Shown here in pieces: positions 18,377 to 25,810 of a stretch of 64,000 nucleotides of DNA. Every line of letters starts with the position of its first letter. Position 1 is the stretch's first letter. The notes under the pieces are model-generated. The model ran no database searches and was not told the origin of the DNA. It saw only the letters and a program-made list of their open reading frames with translations. This DNA comes from Lachnospira rogosae (GTDB lineage: Bacteria; Bacillota; Clostridia; Lachnospirales; Lachnospiraceae), in NCBI RefSeq assembly GCF_040096455.1, contig NZ_JBBMER010000011.1:1-64000 (forward strand), in the 5' to 3' direction. Both the position numbers and the translations under genes were made by a program.

Positions 18377-19096
18377 ATGCCAAGTGCTATATTTAAAAGA
18401 AATTTAGAAAGCATAAATGTAGAACTGTCGGATAAACAGCTTGAACAGCTTGATAAGTATTATGAAATTCTTGTTGAGTGGAATAGTTTTATGAATCTCA
18501 CAGGAATTACAGAGTATGAGGAAGTTATGTTAAAGCATTACCTTGATAGTCTTGTGTTAAAGCTGCCTATAGATGGCGGTAACCTCAATATTAAGCTTAT
18601 TGATGTGGGAACAGGGGCAGGATTTCCAGGACTTCCATTAAAGATAGCTTATCCTGATACAGAGGTTGTGCTATTTGATTCTCTTAATAAAAGAATTAAA
18701 TTCCTTGATGAAGTTATCGCACAGTTAGGCTTAAAAGGAATAAGCACAGTTCACGGACGAGCTGAGGATGGTGGAAAGTCTAAAGAATTAAGAGAACAAT
18801 TTGATGTCAGTGTATCAAGGGCAGTCGCTGATTTATCAGTGCTTGCAGAATATAATCTTCCATTTGTTAAGGTTGGTGGATATTTTGTTGCATACAAATC
18901 AGGTGAGATTGATGAGGAGCTTGAGAAGTCTAAGAAAGCTATATTAATACTTGGAGGGCAGATTGAGAAAGTTGACAAATTCAAATTGCCTGAAACGGAT
19001 ATTGAGAGGTCACTTGTATATATAAAGAAGGTTAAGAATACGCCTAAGAAATTCCCGAGAAAAGCGGGATTACCTGCTAAAGAGCCGATAGGGTGA
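18377..19096 (+). CDS. rsmG: 16S rRNA (guanine-N7)-methyltransferase RsmG
   Basis: 239 aa (formerly GidB). It methylates G527 (E. coli numbering) of 16S rRNA; its loss is linked with low-level streptomycin resistance in other bacteria. The SAM-binding glycine motif IDVGTGAGFPGLPLKIAYP lies near residues 75-93, with the acidic VVLFDSLNKRIKFLDEV following and FDVSVSRAVADL later. AGAGGAG precedes the ATG. It closes the conserved origin block. Confidence 0.96.
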   Translation: MPSAIFKRNLESINVELSDKQLEQLDKYYEILVEWNSFMNLTGITEYEEVMLKHYLDSLVLKLPIDGGNLNIKLIDVGTGAGFPGLPLKIAYPDTEVVLFDSLNKRIKFLDEVIAQLGLKGISTVHGRAEDGGKSKELREQFDVSVSRAVADLSVLAEYNLPFVKVGGYFVAYKSGEIDEELEKSKKAILILGGQIEKVDKFKLPETDIERSLVYIKKVKNTPKKFPRKAGLPAKEPIG

Positions 19097-19147
19097 TTGA
19101 ATTAAAATAATATTTTATTGTGGTAGTTTGTTATATAGAATAACGCA

Positions 19148-19224
19148 TATGTCCGATTTATTCAAAGTACTGATTAAGTAATAAGTTGTAGAGATAAAAT
19201 GTATTGTATGTCTGATTTATTCAA
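19148..19224. repeat. Short direct repeat, two 18-bp copies
   Basis: TATGTCCGATTTATTCAA (19148-19165) and TATGTCTGATTTATTCAA (19207-19224) differ at one base and are 59 bp apart. No function recognised. Confidence 0.6.
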
Positions 19225-19268
19225 TAACATATTATATATGAAATGTTATATATAAAATATTATATATG

Positions 19269-19340
19269 AAAATACCTGTTAAAACAGTTAGGTGTGTTAG
19301 AAATTAGTTCTAATGTATATTTCTGTTTTAGCAGGTATTT
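19269..19340. terminator. Bidirectional terminator between rsmG and the mini-array
   Basis: A long stem: AAAATACCTGTTAAAACAG pairs with CTGTTTTAGCAGGTATTTT with one mismatch, and the loop contains a smaller TTAGAA/TTCTAA hairpin. T-rich tracts follow on both strands. It can end rsmG transcription on plus and the CRISPR-like transcript on minus. Confidence 0.75.
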
Positions 19341-19345
19341 TTATA

Positions 19346-19505
19346 TATCTATGGCAGAAATTATTTAAGTTACTTAAACATAAATTTCATTTTCTTGCCA
19401 AACATATCTACAATAGTAGAAATTATTTAGGTTACTTAAACCTAATTACCAAATCTACTTTTTATCTGATATCTACAATAGTAGAAATTATCTTAAATAT
19501 CAAAA
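19346..19505 (-). CRISPR. Orphan mini-CRISPR array with Cas12a-type repeats
   Basis: Three repeat copies and two spacers. The complete 36-nt repeat (19405-19440) ends, on the minus strand, with AATTTCTACTATTGTAGAT, the Cas12a crRNA handle (stem UCUAC / GUAGA, four-base loop). Copy 19470-19505 keeps this handle but is diverged in its 5' half. Copy 19346-19378 keeps the 5' half but has a 3-nt shorter, broken handle (TTTCTGCCATAGAT). Spacers are 19441-19469 (29 nt) and 19379-19404 (26 nt), typical for type V-A. Transcription on minus would give both spacers an intact handle. No cas gene is in the window. The array starts 19 nt past the alpha/beta hydrolase stop, so it could be made from that gene's 3' end. 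Confidence 0.88.
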
Positions 19506-19524
19506 ATAGGTGTCACGCACCAAT

Positions 19525-20478
19525 TTACATATCCAGGAAAATATCAGCCTGTTTGGCAAATTCTACAGGTTGTTCTATCTGTGGAAGATTCTTGCTGTTC
19601 TTAATCTCAACAACTTCTATTGCAGGGTTAAGATAAAGATACTCTGATACAGAAGTATCCTTGCTGTTCTCGCCAGTTATTATATATATGCAGTTATCAA
19701 TATCAGATACGGCTTTGGCAATTGAGGCAGTAGTAAAATTGCATTCTGTGCTTGCAAAAAGAAATTTGCTTGAAGCACCAGAAAGATGTGCATTTTCATA
19801 ATAAGCATTAAGGTAATCAACAGGAACTATTCCGTTGTCGAATACATTTTTGGAAAGAATATTATTCAGGCGGTCTTTTCGCATACATATATTGTATATA
19901 GTAGTCCCAATTACAGGTATATCAAGAAGTCTGCGTCTTATGCCAGCACGTCTGCCAGGTACGGCTTTGGCTTTAGATACAGCCTTAGGACTTACAAGAA
20001 TTATTTTATTATATAAATCTTTCTTGATATATACTGAACTTATGACCATAGGAGCGGAGTCGCCGGTTGCTATTATATCTGTCTTTTTGCCAATTACATT
20101 TGTTATAAAATCATTTAAAAGCTGTGTATACATATAAGTTGTATATGTTATCTGTGGTTTATCAGAATGTCCACAACCTAATAAATCAACAACATACAGA
20201 TGATGTTTCTTGGATAAATAATGGACTGTATTATCCCATTCGTAGCCAGAGCTATAAGACTTCAAATCGTGAATTAAGAGGAGTGGAGGATTGTCGTAAT
20301 TGCCATATGTGGAATATGCAATATTGCCAAATTTCCAGCTATAGGTGTGTTTAACAGTTTTGCCGGTATAATTATTAATTGTTGCTGATTCAAATATAAA
20401 TTTATTAATAATGTGTGAGGTTGTTACAACGGCTGTTCCCATACCAACCGCAAGCCCCAGTTTCTGCCATTTATTCAT
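19525..20478 (-). CDS. Alpha/beta hydrolase, membrane-anchored
   Basis: 317 aa. An N-terminal hydrophobic segment (residues 6-24, LGLAVGMGTAVVTTSHII) suggests a membrane anchor or signal. The alpha/beta fold is recognised from PPLLLIHDLKSYSSGYEWD (oxyanion strand), YVVDLLGCGHSDKP, and a nucleophile elbow ATGDSAPMVIS, where the usual G-x-S-x-G ends in Pro rather than Gly. The substrate is unknown. It stands alone on the minus strand between rightward genes, with the CRISPR-like array directly after its stop codon. AGGA-type SD is weak. Confidence 0.75.
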   Translation of the reverse strand: MNKWQKLGLAVGMGTAVVTTSHIINKFIFESATINNYTGKTVKHTYSWKFGNIAYSTYGNYDNPPLLLIHDLKSYSSGYEWDNTVHYLSKKHHLYVVDLLGCGHSDKPQITYTTYMYTQLLNDFITNVIGKKTDIIATGDSAPMVISSVYIKKDLYNKIILVSPKAVSKAKAVPGRRAGIRRRLLDIPVIGTTIYNICMRKDRLNNILSKNVFDNGIVPVDYLNAYYENAHLSGASSKFLFASTECNFTTASIAKAVSDIDNCIYIITGENSKDTSVSEYLYLNPAIEVVEIKNSKNLPQIEQPVEFAKQADIFLDM

Positions 20479-20613
20479 ATATTAATCTCCATTCATATTA
20501 ATATTTTATGATATTATAATTATAATCCATATATAATTATGTGACAATATGCCTATTAAGGCAAATTAATGACCATTTAGGACTAGAATATTATATAAAA
20601 AGCTTTATTTTTA

Positions 20614-20641
20614 GTGACAAATAAGTTAAAATTTGTATAAA
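20614..20641 (+). promoter_or_regulatory. Promoter of the DegS/DegU-like operon
   Basis: GTGACA (20614-20619), 16-nt spacer, TATAAA (20636-20641), about 35 nt before the kinase start codon. Confidence 0.5.
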
Positions 20642-20683
20642 AGCTCGAAATTAACCGATTTAACTGATAGGCGGGTGTTACAT

Positions 20684-21673
20684 ATGTCAGAGAAGGCTGT
20701 TGAATATTTAAGTAAACAGATTGAAAATATAAATAATAAATTAAAAGAAATATCTGATGATATTCATTGCGTTGATATAGAGATTAATACTATTAATGAT
20801 AAAATAACATTAATAGACAACAATACTGATAAGACAGAGGATATGTTTATATCATTTGGCAATGAGGTATTTGAGAGAAATCAGAATAAATTATTAAAGA
20901 GTAAAATTGATGATTTATTAAAACAAAAAGAGATATATCAAGAAAATTATAACCAATTATCCGTAAAAATGGAAGAAATGCAGGATGTTATCAACAATAA
21001 TGATATTGAAACCATGGAAAATGTGGATAATAACAGTGATAGTACCAATATATTGTGGTTATTGGAGGCTGACAGAAAGAGAATATCAAGGGATATTCAC
21101 GATACAGTCGTACAGAATTTGACAGCACTTATTCATAAACAGGAATTTGCTATTCAGATTGCTGATAGGGATTTGAATAGAGCTAAAATAGAAATGAATA
21201 ATGTAAAGGGTATTGTCAAAGAAAGTATTAATGAGCTACGTAATATTATATACCAGTTAAGACCTATGGAACTTGATGACCTGGGATTTAACGAGGCATT
21301 AATGAATCTTCTTGATAAATTAGATGATAGTCATAAGGATATTATTATGCACTATACAATAGATTGCACAGATGATATATCGCACGTTGTGTGTATGTCA
21401 ACTTTAAGGATAATTAATGAATTAACCAGTAACTCGTTTAAACACGCTGACTGCAATAATATATATATTGATATTGCAACAGATGATAATAAACTTACTA
21501 TTAGTTATAAAGATGATGGATGTGGTTTCGATTTTGAACAGATTGGCAAGGTTAAATCTAATAATACAGGTTATGGAATAAGAATGCTTGTTGAAAGGGT
21601 TAATCTGCTAAGAGGTAGTATTAACTATAACAAAGATGAGAAAGAGTTTGTTATTAATATACCTTTGAAATAA
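20684..21673 (+). CDS. Sensor histidine kinase, DegS-like (HisKA_3)
   Basis: 329 aa. No membrane segment; the N-terminal 150 residues are coiled-coil rich, as in cytosolic DegS. The HisKA_3 phospho-acceptor motif is DRKRISRDIHDTVVQNLTALIHK with the His in DIHDTVVQ, and the HATPase_c part has INELTSNSFKHADC and YKDDGCGFD with GYGIRMLVERV. ATG 20684 is chosen because GGCGGG precedes it. The response-regulator gene follows after 26 nt. The signal sensed is unknown; the DegS resemblance is by architecture, not proof of orthology. Confidence 0.85.
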   Translation: MSEKAVEYLSKQIENINNKLKEISDDIHCVDIEINTINDKITLIDNNTDKTEDMFISFGNEVFERNQNKLLKSKIDDLLKQKEIYQENYNQLSVKMEEMQDVINNNDIETMENVDNNSDSTNILWLLEADRKRISRDIHDTVVQNLTALIHKQEFAIQIADRDLNRAKIEMNNVKGIVKESINELRNIIYQLRPMELDDLGFNEALMNLLDKLDDSHKDIIMHYTIDCTDDISHVVCMSTLRIINELTSNSFKHADCNNIYIDIATDDNKLTISYKDDGCGFDFEQIGKVKSNNTGYGIRMLVERVNLLRGSINYNKDEKEFVINIPLK

Positions 21674-21699
21674 TAATTTTTGAGGAGAGAGAAAATAAT

Positions 21700-22344
21700 A
21701 TGTCTGTTAATATTTTACTTGCAGATGATCATAAGATGATTAGAGAAGGTTTGAAACAGCTTCTTGAAATGTATGATGATATTAAAGTTGTAGGAGAGGC
21801 TGGAGATGGATTTGAATGTCTTAATCTTGCAGATAAGACACATCCTGATGTAATACTTCTGGATATTAATATGCCTAATCTTGACGGACTTCAGGTGCTT
21901 AACATAATTAAAACTCAGAAAATGGATTGCAAGGTTATAGTTCTTACAATTCATAATGAAATTGAATATTTGATTAAGGCTATAGACTTTAATTGTGATG
22001 GGTATATACTTAAAGACTCAGATTTTGATACATTGAAAAATGCAATTATGACAGTATACGAAGGACAGACATACATAGAGCCAACACTTGTTCCATTACT
22101 AAATGTACGTTTGGCAGAGAGAGATTTGATGAAAGACAAATCAAAAGAACTTACAAGACGAGAAGTGGAAGTACTTAAAATGATTGCTTCTGGTTCATCA
22201 AATAAAGAAATAGCAAGTACATTAAGCATTAGTGAGAGAACTGTTAAAAATCACGTTTCTAATATATTTAAAAAGATTGATGTATCTGATAGAACGCAGG
22301 CGGCAGTGTTTGCAATTAAAAATGATATTATTAAGTTAAAGTGA
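21700..22344 (+). CDS. Response regulator, NarL/DegU family
   Basis: 214 aa. The receiver domain has the acidic pair ADD near residues 7-9, the phosphorylated Asp in DVILLDINMPNLDGL, and a conserved Lys in LKDSDF. The C-terminal LuxR-type HTH reads LTRREVEVLKMIASGSSNKEIA with ERTVKNHVSNIFKKI. It is a DNA-binding partner of the upstream kinase. Targets are unknown; motility and exoenzyme genes are typical for DegU in Bacillus, which is no more than a suggestion here. Confidence 0.9.
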   Translation: MSVNILLADDHKMIREGLKQLLEMYDDIKVVGEAGDGFECLNLADKTHPDVILLDINMPNLDGLQVLNIIKTQKMDCKVIVLTIHNEIEYLIKAIDFNCDGYILKDSDFDTLKNAIMTVYEGQTYIEPTLVPLLNVRLAERDLMKDKSKELTRREVEVLKMIASGSSNKEIASTLSISERTVKNHVSNIFKKIDVSDRTQAAVFAIKNDIIKLK

Positions 22345-22476
22345 TAGATTGGTGCTGAATATAAAAGATAAGTGCTTATTATTTGTTGTTGGAGTTGAAT
22401 TCATTAGTAACAATAATAATAATTATAGGATAACGTAATGAATTGAATATAGTAGATAGATTTAATTAATGGAGTG

Positions 22477-22521
22477 GGTGATATGTTTCACGTGAAACAT
22501 ATCACCTGCTTTTTGTTGTTT
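22477..22521 (+). terminator. parS site forming the terminator of the response-regulator operon
   Basis: The perfect parS TGTTTCACGTGAAACA (22484-22499) is the core of a longer perfect inverted repeat: GGTGATATGTTTCAC (22477-22491) with its complement at 22492-22506, followed by TGCTTTTTG. It is both a ParB-binding palindrome and a plausible intrinsic terminator 133 nt past the regulator gene. The dual role is inference; the palindrome is exact. Confidence 0.75.
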
Positions 22522-22994
22522 AGGTTGTGAAAGTATAAGCTATAAAATATAAAAGTATTGCTTGAAATATAGAATTTGAAAGTATTAGCTGCAAAAAATC
22601 AAGATGTAAAGTAGGGTGGAGAGTTATATTGAATGGTTATATAATATTGTATGTTGGTGAAAATAATAATGTAAACAATAATAAAATATGTAATATAATA
22701 AATAATAAATAAAAATATTTGTTAAATAAAATTCAAAAACTTTAATGGTATTCAAGAAAATGTATTCAAGAAAATATAGATTAAAAGTTAGATGCTTTCT
22801 ATTTATAGATTATATTGTACCCTTTTATTGATTATAGTATGAATATTATAAAACAATATTAGTTGCATAATTAAAAATACATAAATTAGCAGATTATATT
22901 GAGGTAAATCTATTGAAAAAAATAGATTTGAGTATTAAACTATAGATATGTGACTATTAATTAAAATGAATGTTTTACATCAAAATGCTTATTG

Positions 22995-23010
22995 TGTTTC
23001 ACGTGAAACA
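22995..23010. promoter_or_regulatory. parS: parS centromere site
   Basis: Perfect 16-bp parS palindrome TGTTTCACGTGAAACA, 78 bp before parA. ParB loads here and spreads to organise the origin region. Unlike the copy at 22484 it is not extended into a longer hairpin. Confidence 0.95.
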
Positions 23011-23087
23011 TTTTACACTTGCATTTCACATATAATGAATACATATCAATTAATTATAAGCACTATATTATTAATCGGAGGCTGATT

Positions 23088-23867
23088 ATGGGGAGAGTAA
23101 TAGCAATTGCTAACCAGAAGGGTGGTGTTGGTAAGACAACAACGGCAATTAATTTAACAGCTTGCCTTGCAGAGGCAGGACAAAAAGTTTTACTTATAGA
23201 TATTGACCCACAGGGTAACGCAACAAGTGGAGTTGGAGTGGATAAGAATGAAGCAGACAAAACTGTATATGATGTAATTCTTAGAGAGTGTGATATATCC
23301 GAGGCAATAATTAAAGATGTATATGATAATATGGACTTACTTCCATCTAATATGAATTTAGCTGGAGCAGAGATTGACCTTATAGATGTTGAAGATAGAG
23401 AATATGTACTTAAAGAAGAAGTTGCAAAGATAAGAAGAAATTACGATTATATAATAATGGACTGTCCTCCATCTTTAAGTATGCTAACAGTAAATGCAAT
23501 GACAGCTGCAGATACAGTGTTAGTACCAATACAATGCGAATACTATGCACTTGAAGGTTTGTCACAGTTAATCTATACAATTAATCTTGCTAAGAAAAAG
23601 TTAAATAAAAATCTTGAATTAGAAGGTGTTGTGTTTACAATGTATGACTCAAGAACTAATCTTTCATTGCAGGTTGTTGAAAATGTCAAGGATAATCTTA
23701 AACAGAATATATACAAGACAATTATTCCTAGAAATATAAGATTAGCAGAAGCTCCAAGTTATGGACAGCCAATAAATATATATGATACAAGATCAACAGG
23801 TGCAGAAAGTTATAGATTATTGGCACAGGAAGTTATGGAAAGAGATAAAGAAATAAAGGAGAAATAA
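23088..23867 (+). CDS. parA: Chromosome partitioning ATPase ParA/Soj
   Basis: 259 aa. A deviant Walker A ATPase: KGGVGKTTTAINLTACLA near residues 11-28, with IDIDPQGNATSGVG and YDYIIMDCPPSLSMLTVNA as Walker A' and B. It drives origin segregation and, in Bacillus, also regulates DnaA. ATG 23088 is chosen because GGAGG lies upstream at the right distance; the longer frame to 23019 has no family support. It overlaps the SD of parB, so they are co-translated. Confidence 0.96.
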   Translation: MGRVIAIANQKGGVGKTTTAINLTACLAEAGQKVLLIDIDPQGNATSGVGVDKNEADKTVYDVILRECDISEAIIKDVYDNMDLLPSNMNLAGAEIDLIDVEDREYVLKEEVAKIRRNYDYIIMDCPPSLSMLTVNAMTAADTVLVPIQCEYYALEGLSQLIYTINLAKKKLNKNLELEGVVFTMYDSRTNLSLQVVENVKDNLKQNIYKTIIPRNIRLAEAPSYGQPINIYDTRSTGAESYRLLAQEVMERDKEIKEK

Positions 23868-23868
23868 T

Positions 23869-24801
23869 ATGCCAACAAAGTCAACTGGAACTAAAAGTTC
23901 TGCCAAAAGAAGTAAGACAAGTGGATTGGGAAGGGGGATTTCTAATTTAATACCAGAAGCACCTACAGAAGAAAATGTAGTTGTTAAAGAGGTAGTCAAA
24001 GAAGTTGTAAAGGAAGTACCAGCAGAAACTAAAGTGAAATTATCTTTGATAGAGCCTAATAAAGATCAGCCAAGAAAAGCATTTGATGAAGATGCGTTGA
24101 TTGAATTATCAGAATCGATAAAACAGTACGGTGTATTACAGCCATTATTAGTTCAGAAGAAAGATAATTACTATGAGATTATAGCAGGTGAGAGAAGATG
24201 GAGAGCTGCTAAGCTTGCAGGTGTTAAGGAAGTACCAGTAATTATTAAAGACTATTCTTCACAGGAGATAGTGGAAATTGCTCTTATTGAAAATATTCAG
24301 AGAGAAGATCTTAACCCAATTGAAGAAGCTAAAGCATATCAAAGACTTATTAAAGATTATAGACTTAAACAAGATGAGGTTGCAGAAAAGGTTTCTAAGT
24401 CAAGAGCTGCAATTACTAACTCATTAAGATTATTAAAGCTTGATGAGAGAGTCCAGGATATGGTGATTGAAGGTAAAATCAGCAGCGGACACGCAAGAAC
24501 AATTATAACAATCGAAGATAAAGATAAGCAGTATATGATTGCTCAGAAAATATTTGACGAGAAGTTAAGTGTGAGAGATGTAGAAAAATTAATGAAAGCA
24601 CTTGAAGCACCAGAGAAACCAGAAAAGAAAGCTCCGAAGAATGATTTTGTCTATAGAGATTTAGAGCAGAAGATGAAGGCAATTATGGGAACTCAGGTTG
24701 TAATCAAGAATAAGAATAACAATAAAGGAAAAATAGAAATAGAATATTACTCTCAGGCAGAATTAGAGAGAATATACGAATTATTGCAGAAGATTAACTA
24801 A
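23869..24801 (+). CDS. parB: Chromosome partitioning protein ParB/Spo0J
   Basis: 310 aa. The N-terminal LGRGISNLIPE region is a ParA-contacting type stretch; the CTPase core has QPRKAFDEDALIELSESIKQYG, the GERRWRAAKLAG motif and ENIQREDLNPIEEAKAY; the HTH that reads parS is KQDEVAEKVSKSRAAITNSLRLL. The C terminus would dimerise. It begins one base after the parA stop. Two parS sites lie just upstream of the operon. Confidence 0.96.
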   Translation: MPTKSTGTKSSAKRSKTSGLGRGISNLIPEAPTEENVVVKEVVKEVVKEVPAETKVKLSLIEPNKDQPRKAFDEDALIELSESIKQYGVLQPLLVQKKDNYYEIIAGERRWRAAKLAGVKEVPVIIKDYSSQEIVEIALIENIQREDLNPIEEAKAYQRLIKDYRLKQDEVAEKVSKSRAAITNSLRLLKLDERVQDMVIEGKISSGHARTIITIEDKDKQYMIAQKIFDEKLSVRDVEKLMKALEAPEKPEKKAPKNDFVYRDLEQKMKAIMGTQVVIKNKNNNKGKIEIEYYSQAELERIYELLQKIN

Positions 24802-24816
24802 ATAATACTTTCAAAT

Positions 24817-25053
24817 ATAATGAGCACAGAGTGCTCATCTTAAAAGTTCCTTGCGGAACTTTATATGTGCTGGAAAGCAGCACGAAAATTAAGAAATAAT
24901 GAGCACAGAGTGCTCATCTTAAAAGTTCCTTGCGGAACTTTATATGTGCTGGAAAGCAGCACGAAAATTAAGAAATAATGATCACAGAGTGTTCATCTTA
25001 AAAGTTCCTTGCGGAACTTCATATGTGCTGGAAGGCAGCACGATATTTAAGAT
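24817..25053 (+). repeat. Triple-hairpin repeat, three tandem copies (locus 1)
   Basis: Copies start at 24817, 24896 and 24975, an exact period of 79 bp. Each has three hairpins: GAGCAC-AGA-GTGCTC, AAAGTTCC-TTGCGG-AACTTT (imperfect centre), and GTGCTG-GAAAG-CAGCAC. The third copy is diverged (GATCAC / GTGTTC breaks the first stem; AACTTC for AACTTT). The same element occurs at 35012 and 47372 in the same orientation. It is non-coding and lies between parB and the DUF4446 gene. Confidence 0.9.
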
Positions 25054-25110
25054 ATAATACAAATATATTAAATATTAAAACGATAAATAATTAACGAAAG
25101 GAATAAAACA

Positions 25111-25659
25111 ATGTTAGATGTATTTGGATTGTTTAGCGTACCAACATTATATGTGCTTATTGGAATAATCGTATTATTGATAGTGGCAATTATTCTTTCT
25201 ATTGTAGCCATTGCGAAGTCATCGGCAATGAAGAAGAAGTACAACATTATGATGGAAGGCTCAGAAGGAAAGAGTATCGAGAAAATAATTAAAGAGTATA
25301 CTGACGATGTGAAACTTTTAAAAGAAACATATGAGAACAATACAAAATCAATCAAAGATATATATGATAAGATGCAGTATACATTTCAGAAGGTTGGAAT
25401 TGTTAAGTATGATGCTTTTCATGAAATGGGCGGTAAATTAAGTTTTGCAATATGTATGCTTGATAAAAATGATAATGGCTGTCTTGTTAATGTAATGCAC
25501 AGCAATAACGGCTGTTTTGCGTATATTAAAGAGATTATTAATGGTGAGTCATTTATTGAATTAGGTGATGAGGAAGCCAATGCGTTAAAGCAGGCAGTTG
25601 CTGGAAGAATGGGTGATGTTGAGCTTAGCAGAGAAGTCAACGATATAGTTAATAATTAA
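25111..25659 (+). CDS. DUF4446 family membrane protein
   Basis: 182 aa. One strong N-terminal transmembrane helix (residues 12-34, LYVLIGIIVLLIVAIILSIVAI), a coiled-coil-like segment (about 55-90), and a conserved C-terminal region with VGIVKYDAFHEMGGKLSFAICMLD (quoted as VKYDAFHEMGGKLSFAICML) and GCFAYIKEIINGES. The family is found beside parB in many Clostridia, as here; its function is unknown. AAAGGA precedes the ATG. The triple-hairpin repeat sits between it and parB. Confidence 0.85.
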   Translation: MLDVFGLFSVPTLYVLIGIIVLLIVAIILSIVAIAKSSAMKKKYNIMMEGSEGKSIEKIIKEYTDDVKLLKETYENNTKSIKDIYDKMQYTFQKVGIVKYDAFHEMGGKLSFAICMLDKNDNGCLVNVMHSNNGCFAYIKEIINGESFIELGDEEANALKQAVAGRMGDVELSREVNDIVNN

Positions 25660-25810
25660 AATGATGAAAATAATAATGGCAATACTAGAATAATAACGAA
25701 TATAATAAAGTACATTAAAAGATACATAAATAAATATATAAAATGCTGGAAAATATATATAAAAAGGTGCATAATTAAAAGAGTATCAAATTCGTTATAT
25801 GGAGGAAAAA

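Larger units (their letters stand above)
22345..23087. other. parS-bearing intergenic region
   Basis: 743 bp of very AT-rich DNA between the response regulator and parA. It holds the two parS sites listed separately; apart from those I see no gene with a ribosome binding site, no RNA gene and no clear repeat. Confidence 0.6.

Noticed and set aside
19346..19505. Array as a plain tandem repeat
   Set aside because: Repeat length, spacer lengths and a Cas12a handle with correct stem and loop fit CRISPR better than a random repeat.
25660..25810. T-box riboswitch before serS
   Set aside because: No T-box sequence or specifier stem is visible, and the spacer is simple AT-rich DNA.
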